NCBI RefSeq assembly: GCF_018614955.1
Contig: NZ_JAGGNV010000015.1
Span: forward strand, 62,001 to 126,000
Length of the DNA: 64,000 nt
From: Variovorax paradoxus
GTDB taxonomy: Bacteria > Pseudomonadota > Gammaproteobacteria > Burkholderiales > Burkholderiaceae_C
Direction: 5' to 3'
The position numbers and the translations under genes are program-made. Of the stretch, positions 43,128-53,106 are shown piece after piece. Within the stretch, counting starts at the first letter, position 1; each line of letters starts with the position of its first letter. The notes beneath the pieces are model-generated. The model was not told where the DNA came from. It saw nothing but the letters and a program-made list of their open reading frames with translations, and made no database searches.

Positions 43128-43430
43128 TCATGCGCCGGTGCGTCCCCGACGTTCTCTCCGGTCGCCTGAAGAACGATCGTCGTGCATCCACGCGATCAGG
43201 GCGGCGGACAGTGCAGCGCCCCCGACAGCGGCGATCAGCACGGCTTGGGCTGGATGCTCAGCCACATGGTCGCGAGTCACGCTCAGCACGTGACAGGCTT
43301 GATCCGTCAGCCCTGCCGGCGGCCTCCGCGTGGAAGGCAGCGTCTTGGATATCACCTCCGCGTCGTCAACCACGGTGCTGACTTCGTCGGCCACCGACGG
43401 GGTGGGGTCATCGGAATTGTTCGGACTCAT
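43128..43430 (-). CDS. Tail-anchored small protein, YqjD/ElaB (DUF883)-like C-terminus
   Basis: A 100-residue protein. An acidic, Thr/Ser/Asp-rich region comes first (residues 1-45, with S-D-D-P-T-P-S-V-A-D-E-V), then a short helix, then the single hydrophobic span A-V-L-I-A-A-V-G-G-A-A-L-S-A-A-L-I-A-W near residues 67-86 and a basic tail. The H-P-A-Q-A-V at the start of the span resembles DUF883/YqjD proteins, which anchor ribosomes to the inner membrane in stationary phase. An AGAGG-like site precedes the ATG at 43430. The assignment is tentative. Confidence 0.5.
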   Translation of the reverse strand: MSPNNSDDPTPSVADEVSTVVDDAEVISKTLPSTRRPPAGLTDQACHVLSVTRDHVAEHPAQAVLIAAVGGAALSAALIAWMHDDRSSGDRRERRGRTGA

Positions 43431-43628
43431 CAATCGCCTCTCGCTTTGAATTGCGGACATGACCTGCCCTGCAAATGGGCAAGTGAGTGAATCGTTGCGG
43501 ATCGACTCAGGTCGCGTGTCAGCACTGAAGGGCGCGCGATGTAGGAGCAATCGACTGGTTTCAGGCTCGCGTCCACAAAATCGTGGCCTCTGCAGGCTCC
43601 ATGCGGTGGGATTGCAGTGGTACGGGCG

Positions 43629-43654
43629 AAAAAATAGCCCCTTGTTGGGGCTAT
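43629..43654 (-). terminator. Rho-independent terminator after tRNA-Ser
   Basis: Minus strand ATAGCCCC-AACAA-GGGGCTAT, an 8-base stem, is followed directly by a run of T. It lies 2 bases beyond the tRNA 3' end and should end the tRNA transcript. Confidence 0.88.
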
Positions 43655-43656
43655 CT

Positions 43657-43746
43657 TGGAGGAGAGGGAGGGATTCGAACCCTCGGTCCGTTCGCACGGA
43701 CGCCTGATTTCGAGTCAGGTACATTCGACCACTCTGCCACCTCTCC
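43657..43746 (-). tRNA. tRNA-Ser (anticodon CGA)
   Basis: A 90-base class II tRNA. The acceptor stem is GGAGAGG with CCTCTCC, and CCA is encoded after a T at the discriminator position. The anticodon stem CCTGA/TCAGG holds the loop CTCGAAA, giving anticodon CGA for the UCG codon. A long variable arm (GTCCGT with ACGGAC) and the T arm GAGGG/CCCTC with TTCGAAT are clear. It lies 45 bases after the seryl-tRNA synthetase gene on the same strand, followed by a terminator. Confidence 0.95.
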
Positions 43747-43791
43747 GGTGTCTGTCGAGCCCGCGATTCTAGCAGAGGCTTTGGGCGCTTT

Positions 43792-45132
<1,341 letters not shown>

Positions 45133-45183
45133 TTAGGCGGGGCGTAGGATCGCCTTCCCCCTTAACCCAAGGAGATCGAATCG

Positions 45184-45594
45184 ATGGAAGCCTATCTGTC
45201 CTTCAACGGAAACGCGGCCGAGGCGCTGGCCTTCTACGCCAAGAGCCTGGGCGGCAAGATCCTTTTCAGCATGACCTTCGGCGAGAGCCCGATGGGCGCC
45301 GAAACGCCGGCCGACCACAAGAACAAGATCATGCATGCCACCCTCGAAGCACGCGGCAAGCAGATCATGGCCTCGGACCTGCCGCCCGGCATGGCCTTCG
45401 ACGGCTACAAGGGCTTTTCGCTCTCGGTGCAGGCCAAGGATGTGAAGGAAGGCGAACAGCTCTTCAAGGTGCTGTCGGAAGGCGGGAAAGTCACCATGCC
45501 CTACGCCGCCACCTTCTGGTCCCCCGGCTTCGGCATGCTGGAAGACAAGTTCGGCGTGCCGTGGATGGTCAACGTCGACCAGCCGCCGGCCTGA
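45184..45594 (+). CDS. VOC family protein (PhnB/YjdN-like)
   Basis: A 136-residue glyoxalase-fold protein of the PhnB group: Y-L-S-F-N-G-N-A-A-E-A-L-A-F-Y at the start, the D-H-K-N-K-I-M-H-A-T block, and W-S-P-G-F-G-M-L-E-D-K-F-G-V-P-W at the end. PhnB-type proteins bind metal weakly and their reactions are mostly unknown. AAGGAG lies 10 bases before the ATG. It is divergent from serS and abuts, tail to tail, the dehydratase gene. Confidence 0.85.
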   Translation: MEAYLSFNGNAAEALAFYAKSLGGKILFSMTFGESPMGAETPADHKNKIMHATLEARGKQIMASDLPPGMAFDGYKGFSLSVQAKDVKEGEQLFKVLSEGGKVTMPYAATFWSPGFGMLEDKFGVPWMVNVDQPPA

Positions 45595-46560
45595 TCAGAC
45601 AACGGTTGCCGGGTCCACGTTCGCGCCGCAGACGATGAGGCAGAGCCTCTCGCCTTCGCGCGGCACATAGGCGCCGCTCTGCAGCGCGGCCAGCGGCAGG
45701 GCGGCCGCCGGCTCGACGGCCAGCTTGAGCTCCTTCCAGAGCCATAGCTGCGCCGCGCGGATCGCCTCGTCGGGCAGGAGCAGTGCATCGCGCACGTGGC
45801 GCTGCGTGATGTCCCAGGCGATCGCGCCGATGCGCCTTGCGCCGAGCGAATCGGCCGCGACGCCGCCCACCTCGACATCGACCGGCTCGCCCGCTTCGCG
45901 CGCCCGGAACAGCGTGGGCGCGCGCTCGGGCTCGAGCGCAACCACGCGGCTGCGCTGTTCGAACCATGCCGCGAGCCCGCCGATCAGCCCGCCGCCGCCG
46001 ACGCTGACCAGCACGGCGTCCGGCAGGCCGCCCTGCTGCTCGATCTCGCGGCCGAGCGTGCCGGCACCGGCCACCACCTCGGGCTGGTCGTAGGCATGGG
46101 TGAGCAGCGCACCGCTCTCGCGCTGCCGTTCGAGGCAGGCCGCCAGCGCGTCGCCGTAGACCTCGCCGCCCACCACCACCGTCGCGCCCAGCGCACGCAG
46201 GCGCGCGCGCTTGGCCTCGGGCGACACCGTGGGCAGAAACACTTCGCAATGCACGCCGAGCGCGTGCGCGGCCGCCGCGGTGGCGATGCCGGCATTGCCG
46301 CCCGAGGCCACGATCGCGCCGCTTTCGGGAATCTCGTTGGCCAGCAGCCGGTTCATCATGCCGCGCGCCTTGAAACTGCCGCTGGCTTGCAGGTGCTCGA
46401 GCTTGAGCCAGACCTCGACGCCCGGCACTTCCACACCCAAAGCCCGGCCCGACAGCTTCCACAGCGGCGTCTCGCGCAGGAAATGCGGCGCACCCTCGTG
46501 GAGGCGACGGGCGGCGGCCTCGATGTCGCGGCGCCAGTCGATGCTTGCGGCGCCGCTCAC
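45595..46560 (-). CDS. Threonine/serine dehydratase-like PLP enzyme
   Basis: A 321-residue fold-type II PLP enzyme. The Schiff-base lysine is Lys64 in S-G-S-F-K-A-R-G. The phosphate-binding loop is [10 protein letters not shown]. The A-S-G-G-N-A-G-I-A block binds the amino-acid carboxylate. It lacks the C-terminal ACT domain of IlvA, as in catabolic threonine dehydratases and serine racemase-type enzymes. It starts with GTG at 46560, overlapping the ispH stop by four bases. Confidence 0.86.
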   Translation of the reverse strand: MSGAASIDWRRDIEAAARRLHEGAPHFLRETPLWKLSGRALGVEVPGVEVWLKLEHLQASGSFKARGMMNRLLANEIPESGAIVASGGNAGIATAAAAHALGVHCEVFLPTVSPEAKRARLRALGATVVVGGEVYGDALAACLERQRESGALLTHAYDQPEVVAGAGTLGREIEQQGGLPDAVLVSVGGGGLIGGLAAWFEQRSRVVALEPERAPTLFRAREAGEPVDVEVGGVAADSLGARRIGAIAWDITQRHVRDALLLPDEAIRAAQLWLWKELKLAVEPAAALPLAALQSGAYVPREGERLCLIVCGANVDPATVV

Positions 46561-47525
46561 GAGATATGGCCCGGTGCGGGAATGTCGTCGAGCTTCAGGC
46601 CCTTGGGCAGCGGGAACTTGAGCGTCTCTTCGATGCCGTCCATCTTGCGCACCGACACCGCCCCCAGCGCCTTGACGCGCTCGATCACCTCGCGCACCAG
46701 CACCTCGGGCGCCGAGGCGCCGGCCGTCAGGCCGACGCGGCTCTTGCCCTCGAACCATTCGGGCTTCAGTTCAGCAGCCGAATCGACCATGTAGCTCTCG
46801 GTGCCCAGCCGTTGCGCGAGCTCGCGCAGCCGGTTGCTGTTGGAGCTGGTCGGGCTGCCGACCACGATCACCAGGTCGACCTGCGGACTCAGCAGCTTCA
46901 CCGCATCCTGCCGGTTCTGAGTGGCGTAGCAGATGTCCTGCTGCTTGGGCTCGCGCACGTTCGGAAAGCGCGCGCGCACCGCGGCGGAGATCTCGGCCGC
47001 GTCGTCGACCGACAGCGTGGTCTGGGTGACGACGGCGAGCTTGGTCGTCTGCGCCGGCGACACGTGCGCCACATCTTCCACGTCCTCCACCAGGTGGATG
47101 CCGCTCGACAGCTGCCCCATCGTGCCTTCGACCTCGGGATGCCCCTTGTGGCCGATCATGATGAATTCGTAGCCTTCCTTCGCGAGCTTGGCGACCTCGA
47201 CGTGCACCTTGGTCACCAGCGGGCAGGTGGCATCGAAGACCTCGAAGCCGCGCTCGCGCGCCTCGGCCTGCACGGCCTTGCTGACGCCGTGCGCGCTGAA
47301 CACCAGCGTGGAGCCCGGCGGCACCTCGGCCAGGTCCTCGATGAAGATTGCGCCCTTGGCCTTGAGCTCGTTGACCACATAGGTGTTGTGCACGATCTCG
47401 TGGCGCACGTAGATCGGCGCGCCGAACTTGGCGAGCGCGCGCTCGACGATCTCGATCGCGCGGTCGACGCCGGCACAAAAGCCGCGCGGCTCGGCCAGGA
47501 TGACCTCTTGCACGCCGGTGCTCAC
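46557..47525 (-). CDS. ispH: 4-hydroxy-3-methylbut-2-enyl diphosphate reductase
   Basis: A 322-residue [4Fe-4S] enzyme of the MEP isoprenoid pathway. The three ligand cysteines lie in P-R-G-F-C-A-G-V near the N-terminus, D-A-T-C-P-L-V-T-K near residue 100, and after residue 190 in D-I-C-Y-A-T-Q-N. The H-E-I-V-H-N and T-S-S-N-S-N-R-L blocks bind the diphosphate. The start is a GTG at 47525 that overlaps the fkpB stop (GTGA). This fkpB-ispH gene order is widespread in proteobacteria. Confidence 0.94.
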   Translation of the reverse strand: MSTGVQEVILAEPRGFCAGVDRAIEIVERALAKFGAPIYVRHEIVHNTYVVNELKAKGAIFIEDLAEVPPGSTLVFSAHGVSKAVQAEARERGFEVFDATCPLVTKVHVEVAKLAKEGYEFIMIGHKGHPEVEGTMGQLSSGIHLVEDVEDVAHVSPAQTTKLAVVTQTTLSVDDAAEISAAVRARFPNVREPKQQDICYATQNRQDAVKLLSPQVDLVIVVGSPTSSNSNRLRELAQRLGTESYMVDSAAELKPEWFEGKSRVGLTAGASAPEVLVREVIERVKALGAVSVRKMDGIEETLKFPLPKGLKLDDIPAPGHIS

Positions 47526-47977
47526 AACACGCCGATCAGCTGCACCTCGAAGGTCACGGGCTGACCTGCGAGCGGATGGTTGAAGTCGAAGCGCACCGCG
47601 GTCTCGTTCGATTCGATCACCGCGCCGGCGTAGCTGCCGGTGCCGTCGGGCGTGGGGAACTGCACCACGTCGCCGACCGCGTACTGCTCGTCGGGGTCGC
47701 CCATCTGCGCGAGCAGCTTGCGCGCCACCCATTGCTGCATCTCGGGGTTGCGCTCACCGAAGGCATCGCCGGCCGGCAGCTCGAAGGTGGTGTGCATGCC
47801 TTCTTCCAGCCCCAGCAGCCGCTGCTCGACCGCGGGCGAGAGCTCGCCGGTGCCCAGCGACAGCGTGGCGGGCTTGTCGTTGAATGTGTTGATGATGTCG
47901 CCCGCCGGCCCGGCCAGCCGGTAGTGCAGCGTGAGAAAGGAGCCGGGCGTGACGACGCCGGTGGTTGTGGAGGACAA
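47522..47977 (-). CDS. fkpB: FKBP-type peptidyl-prolyl isomerase (FkpB/SlpA-like)
   Basis: A 151-residue SlyD-like FKBP. The N-terminal half gives [13 protein letters not shown], then an inserted-in-flap domain with G-D-A-F-G-E-R-N-P, and a C-terminal strand [14 protein letters not shown]. That last block (N-H-P-L-A-G) is the family signature. It has no signal peptide, so it acts on cytoplasmic proteins. It starts a coupled operon with ispH and the dehydratase. Confidence 0.9.
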   Translation of the reverse strand: MSSTTTGVVTPGSFLTLHYRLAGPAGDIINTFNDKPATLSLGTGELSPAVEQRLLGLEEGMHTTFELPAGDAFGERNPEMQQWVARKLLAQMGDPDEQYAVGDVVQFPTPDGTGSYAGAVIESNETAVRFDFNHPLAGQPVTFEVQLIGVL

Positions 47978-48040
47978 GATGGGCGATCGCTATAGTCTGG
48001 ACCGGTATTTTAGGGAGGGGCCCTTGAGCCCGCATGAATC

Positions 48041-48718
48041 ATGTCTTTCAAGGATCTGCCGGCCGGGGCGCGCCAGCGCGAAAAGCTCATGGCGCAGGGC
48101 GCCGCAGCGCTCGGCGATGCCGAACTGCTGGCCCTGCTGCTGCGCACCGGCGTGGCGGGCAAGAACGTGCTGCAGCTGGCCCAGGAGCTGCTCGACGGCT
48201 TCGGCGGGCTGGCCGGCCTGCTCCATGCCGGGCTCGACGACCTCAAGCGCATCAAGGGCCTGGGCGGAACCGCCAAGCGCGCCGAGTTGACGGCCGTGCT
48301 CGAGCTGGCGCGCCGCGCGCTGGCCGAGCGCCTGAAGGAGCGCGCGGTGTTCGACTCGCCCGAGGCCGTCAAGCACTACCTGCAGCTGCACATCGCCGCA
48401 CGGCCGCACGAGGTGTTCGCCGCCCTCTTCCTCGATGCGCAGCACCGCCTGATCGCGCTGGAAGAACTTTTTCGGGGCACGCTGACACAGACCAGCGTGT
48501 ATCCGCGCGAAGTGGTCATGCGCGGGCTGCATCATCACGCAGCGGCCGTGGTGCTGGCGCACAACCATCCGAGCGGCTGCGCCGAGCCTTCGCGTGCCGA
48601 CGAGGCCATCACGCAAACGCTCAAGGCCGCGCTGGCGCTGGTCGACGTGCGGGTGCTGGACCACATGATCGTCACGCGTGGCCGGACCCTGTCGATGGCC
48701 GAGCGCGGCCTGGTCTGA
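48041..48718 (+). CDS. radC: RadC/JAB-domain protein
   Basis: A 225-residue protein of the RadC family. Residues about 1-100 form a helix-hairpin-helix-like N-terminal domain ([15 protein letters not shown]). Residues 105-225 are a JAB metalloprotease-like domain with H-N-H-P-S-G-x-A-E-P-S-x-A-D as the H-x-H-x10-D zinc site. Its role in DNA repair is questioned in the literature. It is divergent from fkpB. Confidence 0.92.
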   Translation: MSFKDLPAGARQREKLMAQGAAALGDAELLALLLRTGVAGKNVLQLAQELLDGFGGLAGLLHAGLDDLKRIKGLGGTAKRAELTAVLELARRALAERLKERAVFDSPEAVKHYLQLHIAARPHEVFAALFLDAQHRLIALEELFRGTLTQTSVYPREVVMRGLHHHAAAVVLAHNHPSGCAEPSRADEAITQTLKAALALVDVRVLDHMIVTRGRTLSMAERGLV

Positions 48719-48750
48719 GCGCGAGACGACGAAGCCTTATCCTGAGCTCC

Positions 48751-49407
48751 ATGCCGCTTCCACCCAAAGCCATCAAGAGCCTCGCCGACCTGAAAACGCT
48801 GCAGCACAAGCTGGCCGAACAGCGCGAGCGCGAAGCCGCCGCGGCCGCTGCGCGCGCGGCCGCCGAGAAGAAGCGCCTGGCCGAGCAGGACCTGTTCGCG
48901 CGCGCGATCGGCGCCACGCAGCCGCTGCGCCGCAAGGCCGCCGTGCCGCTGGCGCCCGAGCCGCCGGCGCCGATCCCGGTGCAGCATCAACTGGACGAGC
49001 AGCGCGTGCTGCGCGAATCGCTGTCCGACGAGTTCGACGTCACGACATTGCTCGACGCCGACGACGCGATGAGCTTCCGCCGCCCCGGCATCCGCACCGA
49101 TGTCACGCGCAAGCTGCGCGCGGGCGAATGGGCGATCCAGCGCCAGATCGACCTGCACGGCATGCGCAGCGACGAGGCGCGCGAGGCGCTCGGCGCCTTC
49201 ATCCGCGATGCCTACAAGCAGGGCCTGCGCTGCGTCCGCGTGGTGCACGGCAAGGGACTGGGCTCGCCGGGCCGGCAGCCGGTGCTCAAGGCCAAGGTGC
49301 AGCGCTGGCTGATCCAGAAGAATGAGACGCTGGCTTTCGTGCAGGCCAAGCCGGCGGAGGGCGGGGCCGGGGCGCTGCTGGTGCTGCTGGCGCCGGCGCG
49401 GCGCTAG
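48751..49407 (+). CDS. Smr domain protein
   Basis: A 218-residue protein. A long Glu/Ala/Arg-rich helical segment (about 10-55) comes first, then a linker. The Smr domain is C-terminal (about 130-218), with the D-L-H-G-M-R-S-D-E-A motif and the H-G-K-G-L-G-S loop. Smr domains nick or cleave nucleic acids, and some bacterial members act on ribosomes. It follows radC by 32 bases and may share its transcript. Confidence 0.88.
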   Translation: MPLPPKAIKSLADLKTLQHKLAEQREREAAAAAARAAAEKKRLAEQDLFARAIGATQPLRRKAAVPLAPEPPAPIPVQHQLDEQRVLRESLSDEFDVTTLLDADDAMSFRRPGIRTDVTRKLRAGEWAIQRQIDLHGMRSDEAREALGAFIRDAYKQGLRCVRVVHGKGLGSPGRQPVLKAKVQRWLIQKNETLAFVQAKPAEGGAGALLVLLAPARR

Positions 49408-49408
49408 C

Positions 49409-49828
49409 CTAGCTGCCCTTGTTTCGCATCCAGTCGGCGGTCTGGAAGAAGGAATCGCGCAGCCGGGCACGCAACGCCTCAGGCACGCCGGTCTCCCCCA
49501 TCGCCTGGTCCATGCAGGCCAGCCACTGGTCGCGTTCCTTGATGCCGATCGAATGGCCGCCGATGCTCTGCGGCAGGTGCCGCGCACGCAGCATCGGATG
49601 GCCGAAGCGATCGGTGTAGTGCTGCGGCCCACCGAGCCAGCCGCAGAGAAACCAGAACAGGCGCTGGCGCGCGTTGTCGAGCGTGGTGCCGTGCACGGCG
49701 CGCAGCTGCGCATAGGCCGGCTCCAGCTCCATCAGGTCGTAGAAGCGCTCGACCAGCGCGTGGACCTTGGCTTCGCCGCCGATCCATTCGAAGGGCGTGT
49801 CGAAGGGCGACTTGTCTTGAATCTGCAT
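49409..49828 (-). CDS. Truncated hemoglobin, group II-like
   Basis: A 139-residue heme protein. The G-W-L-G-G-P block in the E-F loop, F-G-H-P and R-x-R-H-L-P with the proximal His84 are typical of group II (TrHbO) globins, as is the Trp in the distal region (F-W-F-L-C-G-W). Such globins bind oxygen or nitric oxide with high affinity. It is short, with no signal peptide. The ATG at 49828 is chosen because longer frames run into the divergent transporter gene. It is convergent with the Smr gene. Confidence 0.85.
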   Translation of the reverse strand: MQIQDKSPFDTPFEWIGGEAKVHALVERFYDLMELEPAYAQLRAVHGTTLDNARQRLFWFLCGWLGGPQHYTDRFGHPMLRARHLPQSIGGHSIGIKERDQWLACMDQAMGETGVPEALRARLRDSFFQTADWMRNKGS

Positions 49829-49916
49829 GCCGGCAGTATGCATATGTGAAAGAGCTATTTCTCGGCACAGGCTTTTGTTGCTATGGTGCGGGCCGACTTC
49901 CACTGGAGATAACAAC

Positions 49917-50747
49917 ATGCGTTTCCGAATCGCCGCTTTCGCCATTGCCGCGGCCGCCCTGCTCCTGGGCAGCGCCGTCCACGCCGACCAACTCGCCGAC
50001 ATCAAGAAAAAAGGCCAGCTGGTCGTCGGCGTACTCGGCACCGACGAGCCCGCCACCTTCATCGATCCCAAGACGCGCGAGATCATCGGCTACGAGGTCG
50101 ATCTGGTGAACGCCATCGCCAAGAAGATCGGCGTCAAGCCGGTGCTGAAGCAGATCGCCGTCGCGGCGCGCATTCCCGAGTTGCAGCAGGGCCACGTCGA
50201 CCTGGTGGCCGCCGGTCTCACGCACAACAAGGAGCGCGAGGCGCAGATCGACTTCTCGCTGACCACCTTCGTCACCGGTCAGAAGGCCATCGTCAAGAAG
50301 GACAGCGGCATCACCGCGGTGCCGCAGCTCTCCGGCAAGAAGGTGCTGACCATCCGCGGCGGCACGCAGGAGCCCAACATCAAGAAGGCCGTGCCCGGCG
50401 CCGAGGTCGTGACCTTCGACACCAGCCAGCAGGCCTTCCAGGCGCTGCAGCAGGGCAAGGGTGTGGGCTATGTCGACGACGAGGCCGCGCTGCTCAACAG
50501 CTACGCCAAGCTCGGCCCGCAGAAGGCGCAGTACGTGGTGCTGCCGCAGAACCTCAGCACCGAGGCGCTGGCCATCGGCATCAGGAAGGGCGAGACCGGC
50601 CTCAAGACAGTGGTCGACGAGACGCTGCGCGAACTCGAGAAATCGGGCGAGGCCGAGAAGATCTTCTTCAAGTGGTACGGCCCGAAGACCAAGTCGGGCT
50701 TCGACAAGCGCAGCTTCAAGATCGAGACCGACAAGATCGACAGCTGA
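49917..50747 (+). CDS. Polar amino-acid ABC transporter substrate-binding protein
   Basis: A 276-residue secreted family 3 binding protein. Residues 1-24 are a signal peptide ending V-H-A. The mature protein has D-I-K-K-K-G-Q-L-V-V-G-V, a G-Y-E-V-D-L-V-N-A-I-A helix and G-K-K-V-L-T-I-R-G-G. GGAG lies 8 bases before the ATG at 49917. It belongs with the two permeases and the ATPase that follow; a repeat in the gap may decouple their expression. The likely ligand is a glutamine-, cystine- or histidine-like amino acid. Confidence 0.88.
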   Translation: MRFRIAAFAIAAAALLLGSAVHADQLADIKKKGQLVVGVLGTDEPATFIDPKTREIIGYEVDLVNAIAKKIGVKPVLKQIAVAARIPELQQGHVDLVAAGLTHNKEREAQIDFSLTTFVTGQKAIVKKDSGITAVPQLSGKKVLTIRGGTQEPNIKKAVPGAEVVTFDTSQQAFQALQQGKGVGYVDDEAALLNSYAKLGPQKAQYVVLPQNLSTEALAIGIRKGETGLKTVVDETLRELEKSGEAEKIFFKWYGPKTKSGFDKRSFKIETDKIDS

Positions 50748-50765
50748 GTCCTGATTCGGGCAGGG

Positions 50766-50837
50766 CTTCGACAGGCTCAGCCCGAACGGTGGCTACCGTT
50801 CGCCCTGAGCTTGGCCTGTCCTGAGCCTGTCGAAGGG
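50766..50837. repeat. Dispersed inverted repeat (CTTCGACAGGCTCAG type) between binding protein and permease
   Basis: The left arm CTTCGACAGGCTCAG continues into CCCGAACGG (50766-50789). The right half begins CCGTTCGCCCTGAGC (50796-50810), and after a 9-base insertion CCTGAGCCTGTCGAAGGG restarts the complement (50820-50837). Read through, one frame gives the well-known P-E-P-V-E-G peptide that signals this repeat in many proteobacterial genomes. It can form a strong hairpin in the mRNA after the binding-protein gene. Confidence 0.75.
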
Positions 50838-50888
50838 TCGAAGGGCTTTCAGGGCGTTGCGTACGATACGTCCGCAACACAACCGCCC

Positions 50889-51581
50889 ATGTTCTTCGAC
50901 TATTCGCTGCTTCTCACGGGGAAGTACCACGACATGCTGGTCGCGGGCTTCCTGCTGTCGCTGCAACTGCTCGCCGCCTCGCTGATGCTGGCGCTGCCCA
51001 TCGCGCTGATGGTGGCGCTGTTGCGCCTGGCGCCGGCCGCGCCGCTGCGCTGGCTGGGCTTCGCCTATGTCGAGTCGATACGCAACATCCCGCTGCTCGC
51101 GCACATGCTGTTCTGGTACTTCGGCGCGCCGGAGCTGCTGCCGGAAGACATCAAGCAGCGCCTCTACGCCGGCCGCATCGAGGCGATGAGCGCGGTGGTC
51201 GCGCTGGGCCTCTACACCGCGGCCTACATGGCCGAGGACATCCGCAGCGGCATCCGCGCGATCCCCGCGGTGCAGATGGAAGCCGGCCGGGCGCTCGGCT
51301 TCGGCTTTCTCGCGACCATGCGCCGCATCGTCCTGCCGCAGGCGCTGCGCGTCACGATCCCGCCGCTGATCTCGCAGACGCTCAATCTCTGGAAAGGCAC
51401 CAGCATCGCGACCGTGATCGGCGTGGCCGAGCTCATGTACCAGGCCGGCCAGGTCGAGAGCGCCACTTTCCGCAGCGCCGAATCCTTCGCCTTCGCTACC
51501 GCCGCCTACCTCACGGTGTCGATGATCATCACCGGCGCGGCCAGCTGGTACCAGCACCGCTTTCCGCCGAGGGCTGCATGA
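50889..51581 (+). CDS. Polar amino-acid ABC transporter permease 1
   Basis: A 230-residue permease with about five spans. The early E-S-I-R-N-I-P-L-L-A-H block and the loop A-E-D-I-R-S-G-I-R-A-I-P-A-V-Q-M-E-A-G-R-A-L-G are typical of HisMQ-type permeases. Its stop overlaps the next start by four bases (ATGA). A longer frame beginning within the upstream repeat is not supported. It pairs with the second permease to form the channel. Confidence 0.88.
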   Translation: MFFDYSLLLTGKYHDMLVAGFLLSLQLLAASLMLALPIALMVALLRLAPAAPLRWLGFAYVESIRNIPLLAHMLFWYFGAPELLPEDIKQRLYAGRIEAMSAVVALGLYTAAYMAEDIRSGIRAIPAVQMEAGRALGFGFLATMRRIVLPQALRVTIPPLISQTLNLWKGTSIATVIGVAELMYQAGQVESATFRSAESFAFATAAYLTVSMIITGAASWYQHRFPPRAA

Positions 51582-52306
51582 TCGAGCTGGTCCAGACCTA
51601 CTGGGTCTACTTCCTGATCGGCCAGTACCCCAACGGCCCGCTGGGCGGCCTCGCGCTGACCGTGCTGCTGGCCGCGCTGGGGCTGGTGCTGGCCCTGCCC
51701 TTCGGCCTGCTGCTGGGCCTGGCGCGCGTCGCCCCCTGGCGCTGGCTGCGCTGGCCCGTCACCACAGTGGCCTTCGTGGTGCGCGGCACGCCACTGCTCA
51801 TGGTCGTGTTCTGGGCCTATTTCTTCCTGCCGAGCGTGACCGGCGTCAAGACCGACCAGTTCAGCACCATGCTGATCGCGCTGGTGGTGTTCGACGGCAT
51901 CTACATCGGCGAGATCGTTCGTGCCGGCATCCTGGGCGTGCCGCGCGGGCAGGTCGAGAGCGCGCGATCGCTGGGCCTGGGCTATGGCCGCGCGATGCGC
52001 TTCGTGGTGCTGCCGCAGGCGCTGCGCAGCATGCTGCCCTCGCTCGTGAACCAGTTCGTCTCCACCATCAAGGAGACCTCGCTGGGCTACATCATCGGGC
52101 TGGCGGAGGTGTCCTTCATCGCCTCGCAGATCAACACCCAGGTCTTCACCAAGCCGGTGCAGGTCTACCTGATCCTCGGCTTCACCTACTTCGTCATGTG
52201 CTTCGGCCTCTCGCGCTTCGCCTACTGGCTGGAGGCGCGCAGCCCCCGCCCGGCCGTTCCGAAGGGGGCTCCAACCGCAGCGCGTAGCGCGGAGGTTGCC
52301 TTATGA
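51578..52306 (+). CDS. Polar amino-acid ABC transporter permease 2
   Basis: A 242-residue permease, also with about five spans. [10 protein letters not shown] and [23 protein letters not shown] are the conserved blocks. The last 20 codons lie within a hairpin (AGCCCCC at 52241, GGGGGCT at 52264) and a repeat-like tail, so the hydrophilic C-terminus ([12 protein letters not shown]) is probably recent sequence. Its start is coupled to permease 1. Confidence 0.87.
   Translation: MIELVQTYWVYFLIGQYPNGPLGGLALTVLLAALGLVLALPFGLLLGLARVAPWRWLRWPVTTVAFVVRGTPLLMVVFWAYFFLPSVTGVKTDQFSTMLIALVVFDGIYIGEIVRAGILGVPRGQVESARSLGLGYGRAMRFVVLPQALRSMLPSLVNQFVSTIKETSLGYIIGLAEVSFIASQINTQVFTKPVQVYLILGFTYFVMCFGLSRFAYWLEARSPRPAVPKGAPTAARSAEVAL
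52241..52306. repeat. Hairpin and repeat-like tail inside the end of permease 2
   Basis: AGCCCCC (52241-52247) and GGGGGCT (52264-52270) can pair around 16 bases. The following GCAGCGCGTAGCGCGGAGGTTGCC has an imperfect inverted structure (GCGCGTAGCGCG). Composition is like intergenic repeats of Comamonadaceae, apparently captured as the last codons of the permease. Confidence 0.4.
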
Positions 52307-52346
52307 GCCGGCGCACGCTCGTGCGTTCCGCACCGAAAGCCCCCGC

Positions 52347-53090
52347 ATGATCCAGTTCGACAACGTCAACAAGTGGTACGGCGACTACCAGGCGCTGGTG
52401 GAGGTGAACGAAACCATCGCCCGCGGCGAGGTCGTGGTGGTCTGCGGGCCTTCGGGCTCGGGCAAGTCCACGCTGATCCGCACCATCAACCGGCTCGAGC
52501 CGATCCAGTCGGGCCGCATCACGGTCGACGGCCGCGACATCCACGCGCGCGGCATCGACCTCAATGACTTCCGCTCGCACATCGGCTTCGTGTTCCAGCA
52601 GTTCAACCTGTTCCCGCACCTCACGGTGCTCGGCAACTGCACGCTGGCGCCGGTTCAGCTGCGCGGACTTTCGCGCGCGGCGGCCACCGAGCGTGCGATG
52701 GCGCTGCTCGATCGCGTCGGCCTGGCGCACAAGGCCAGCGCCTTTCCTTCGGAGCTCTCGGGCGGCCAACAGCAGCGCGTGGCGATCGCCCGCGCGCTGG
52801 CCATGCAGCCGCCGCTGATGCTGTTCGACGAGCCCACCAGCGCGCTCGACCCCGAAATGGTCGGCGAGGTGCTGTTGGTGATGCGCGACCTCACGCGCGA
52901 AGGCATGACCATGGTGGTCGTGACGCACGAGATGGGCTTCGCGCGCGACGTGGCCGACCGCGTGCTCTTCATGGATGCCGGCCGCGTGCTCGAGCGCGCC
53001 ACGCCCGACGACTTCTTCAACCGGCCGCAACACCCGCGCGCCCAGCAGTTCCTTGCCGACATCCGCACGCCCTTCGCGCATGCCGTTTGA
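52347..53090 (+). CDS. Polar amino-acid ABC transporter ATP-binding protein
   Basis: A 247-residue GlnQ/HisP-type ATPase. Walker A is G-P-S-G-S-G-K-S-T around residues 33-41, the Q-loop is [10 protein letters not shown], the signature is [15 protein letters not shown], and Walker B is [12 protein letters not shown]. It completes the transporter with the binding protein and two permeases. It might also serve the ATPase-less importer at 7626-9224. It lies 40 bases after permease 2. Confidence 0.92.
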   Translation: MIQFDNVNKWYGDYQALVEVNETIARGEVVVVCGPSGSGKSTLIRTINRLEPIQSGRITVDGRDIHARGIDLNDFRSHIGFVFQQFNLFPHLTVLGNCTLAPVQLRGLSRAAATERAMALLDRVGLAHKASAFPSELSGGQQQRVAIARALAMQPPLMLFDEPTSALDPEMVGEVLLVMRDLTREGMTMVVVTHEMGFARDVADRVLFMDAGRVLERATPDDFFNRPQHPRAQQFLADIRTPFAHAV

Positions 53091-53106
53091 TACCCTGGAC
53101 ACCGTC

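Noticed and set aside
50811-50888. N-terminal extension of permease 1 beginning in the repeat
   Set aside because: It would translate the dispersed repeat (P-E-P-V-E-G) and lacks a ribosome site; the ATG at 50889 begins the conserved protein.
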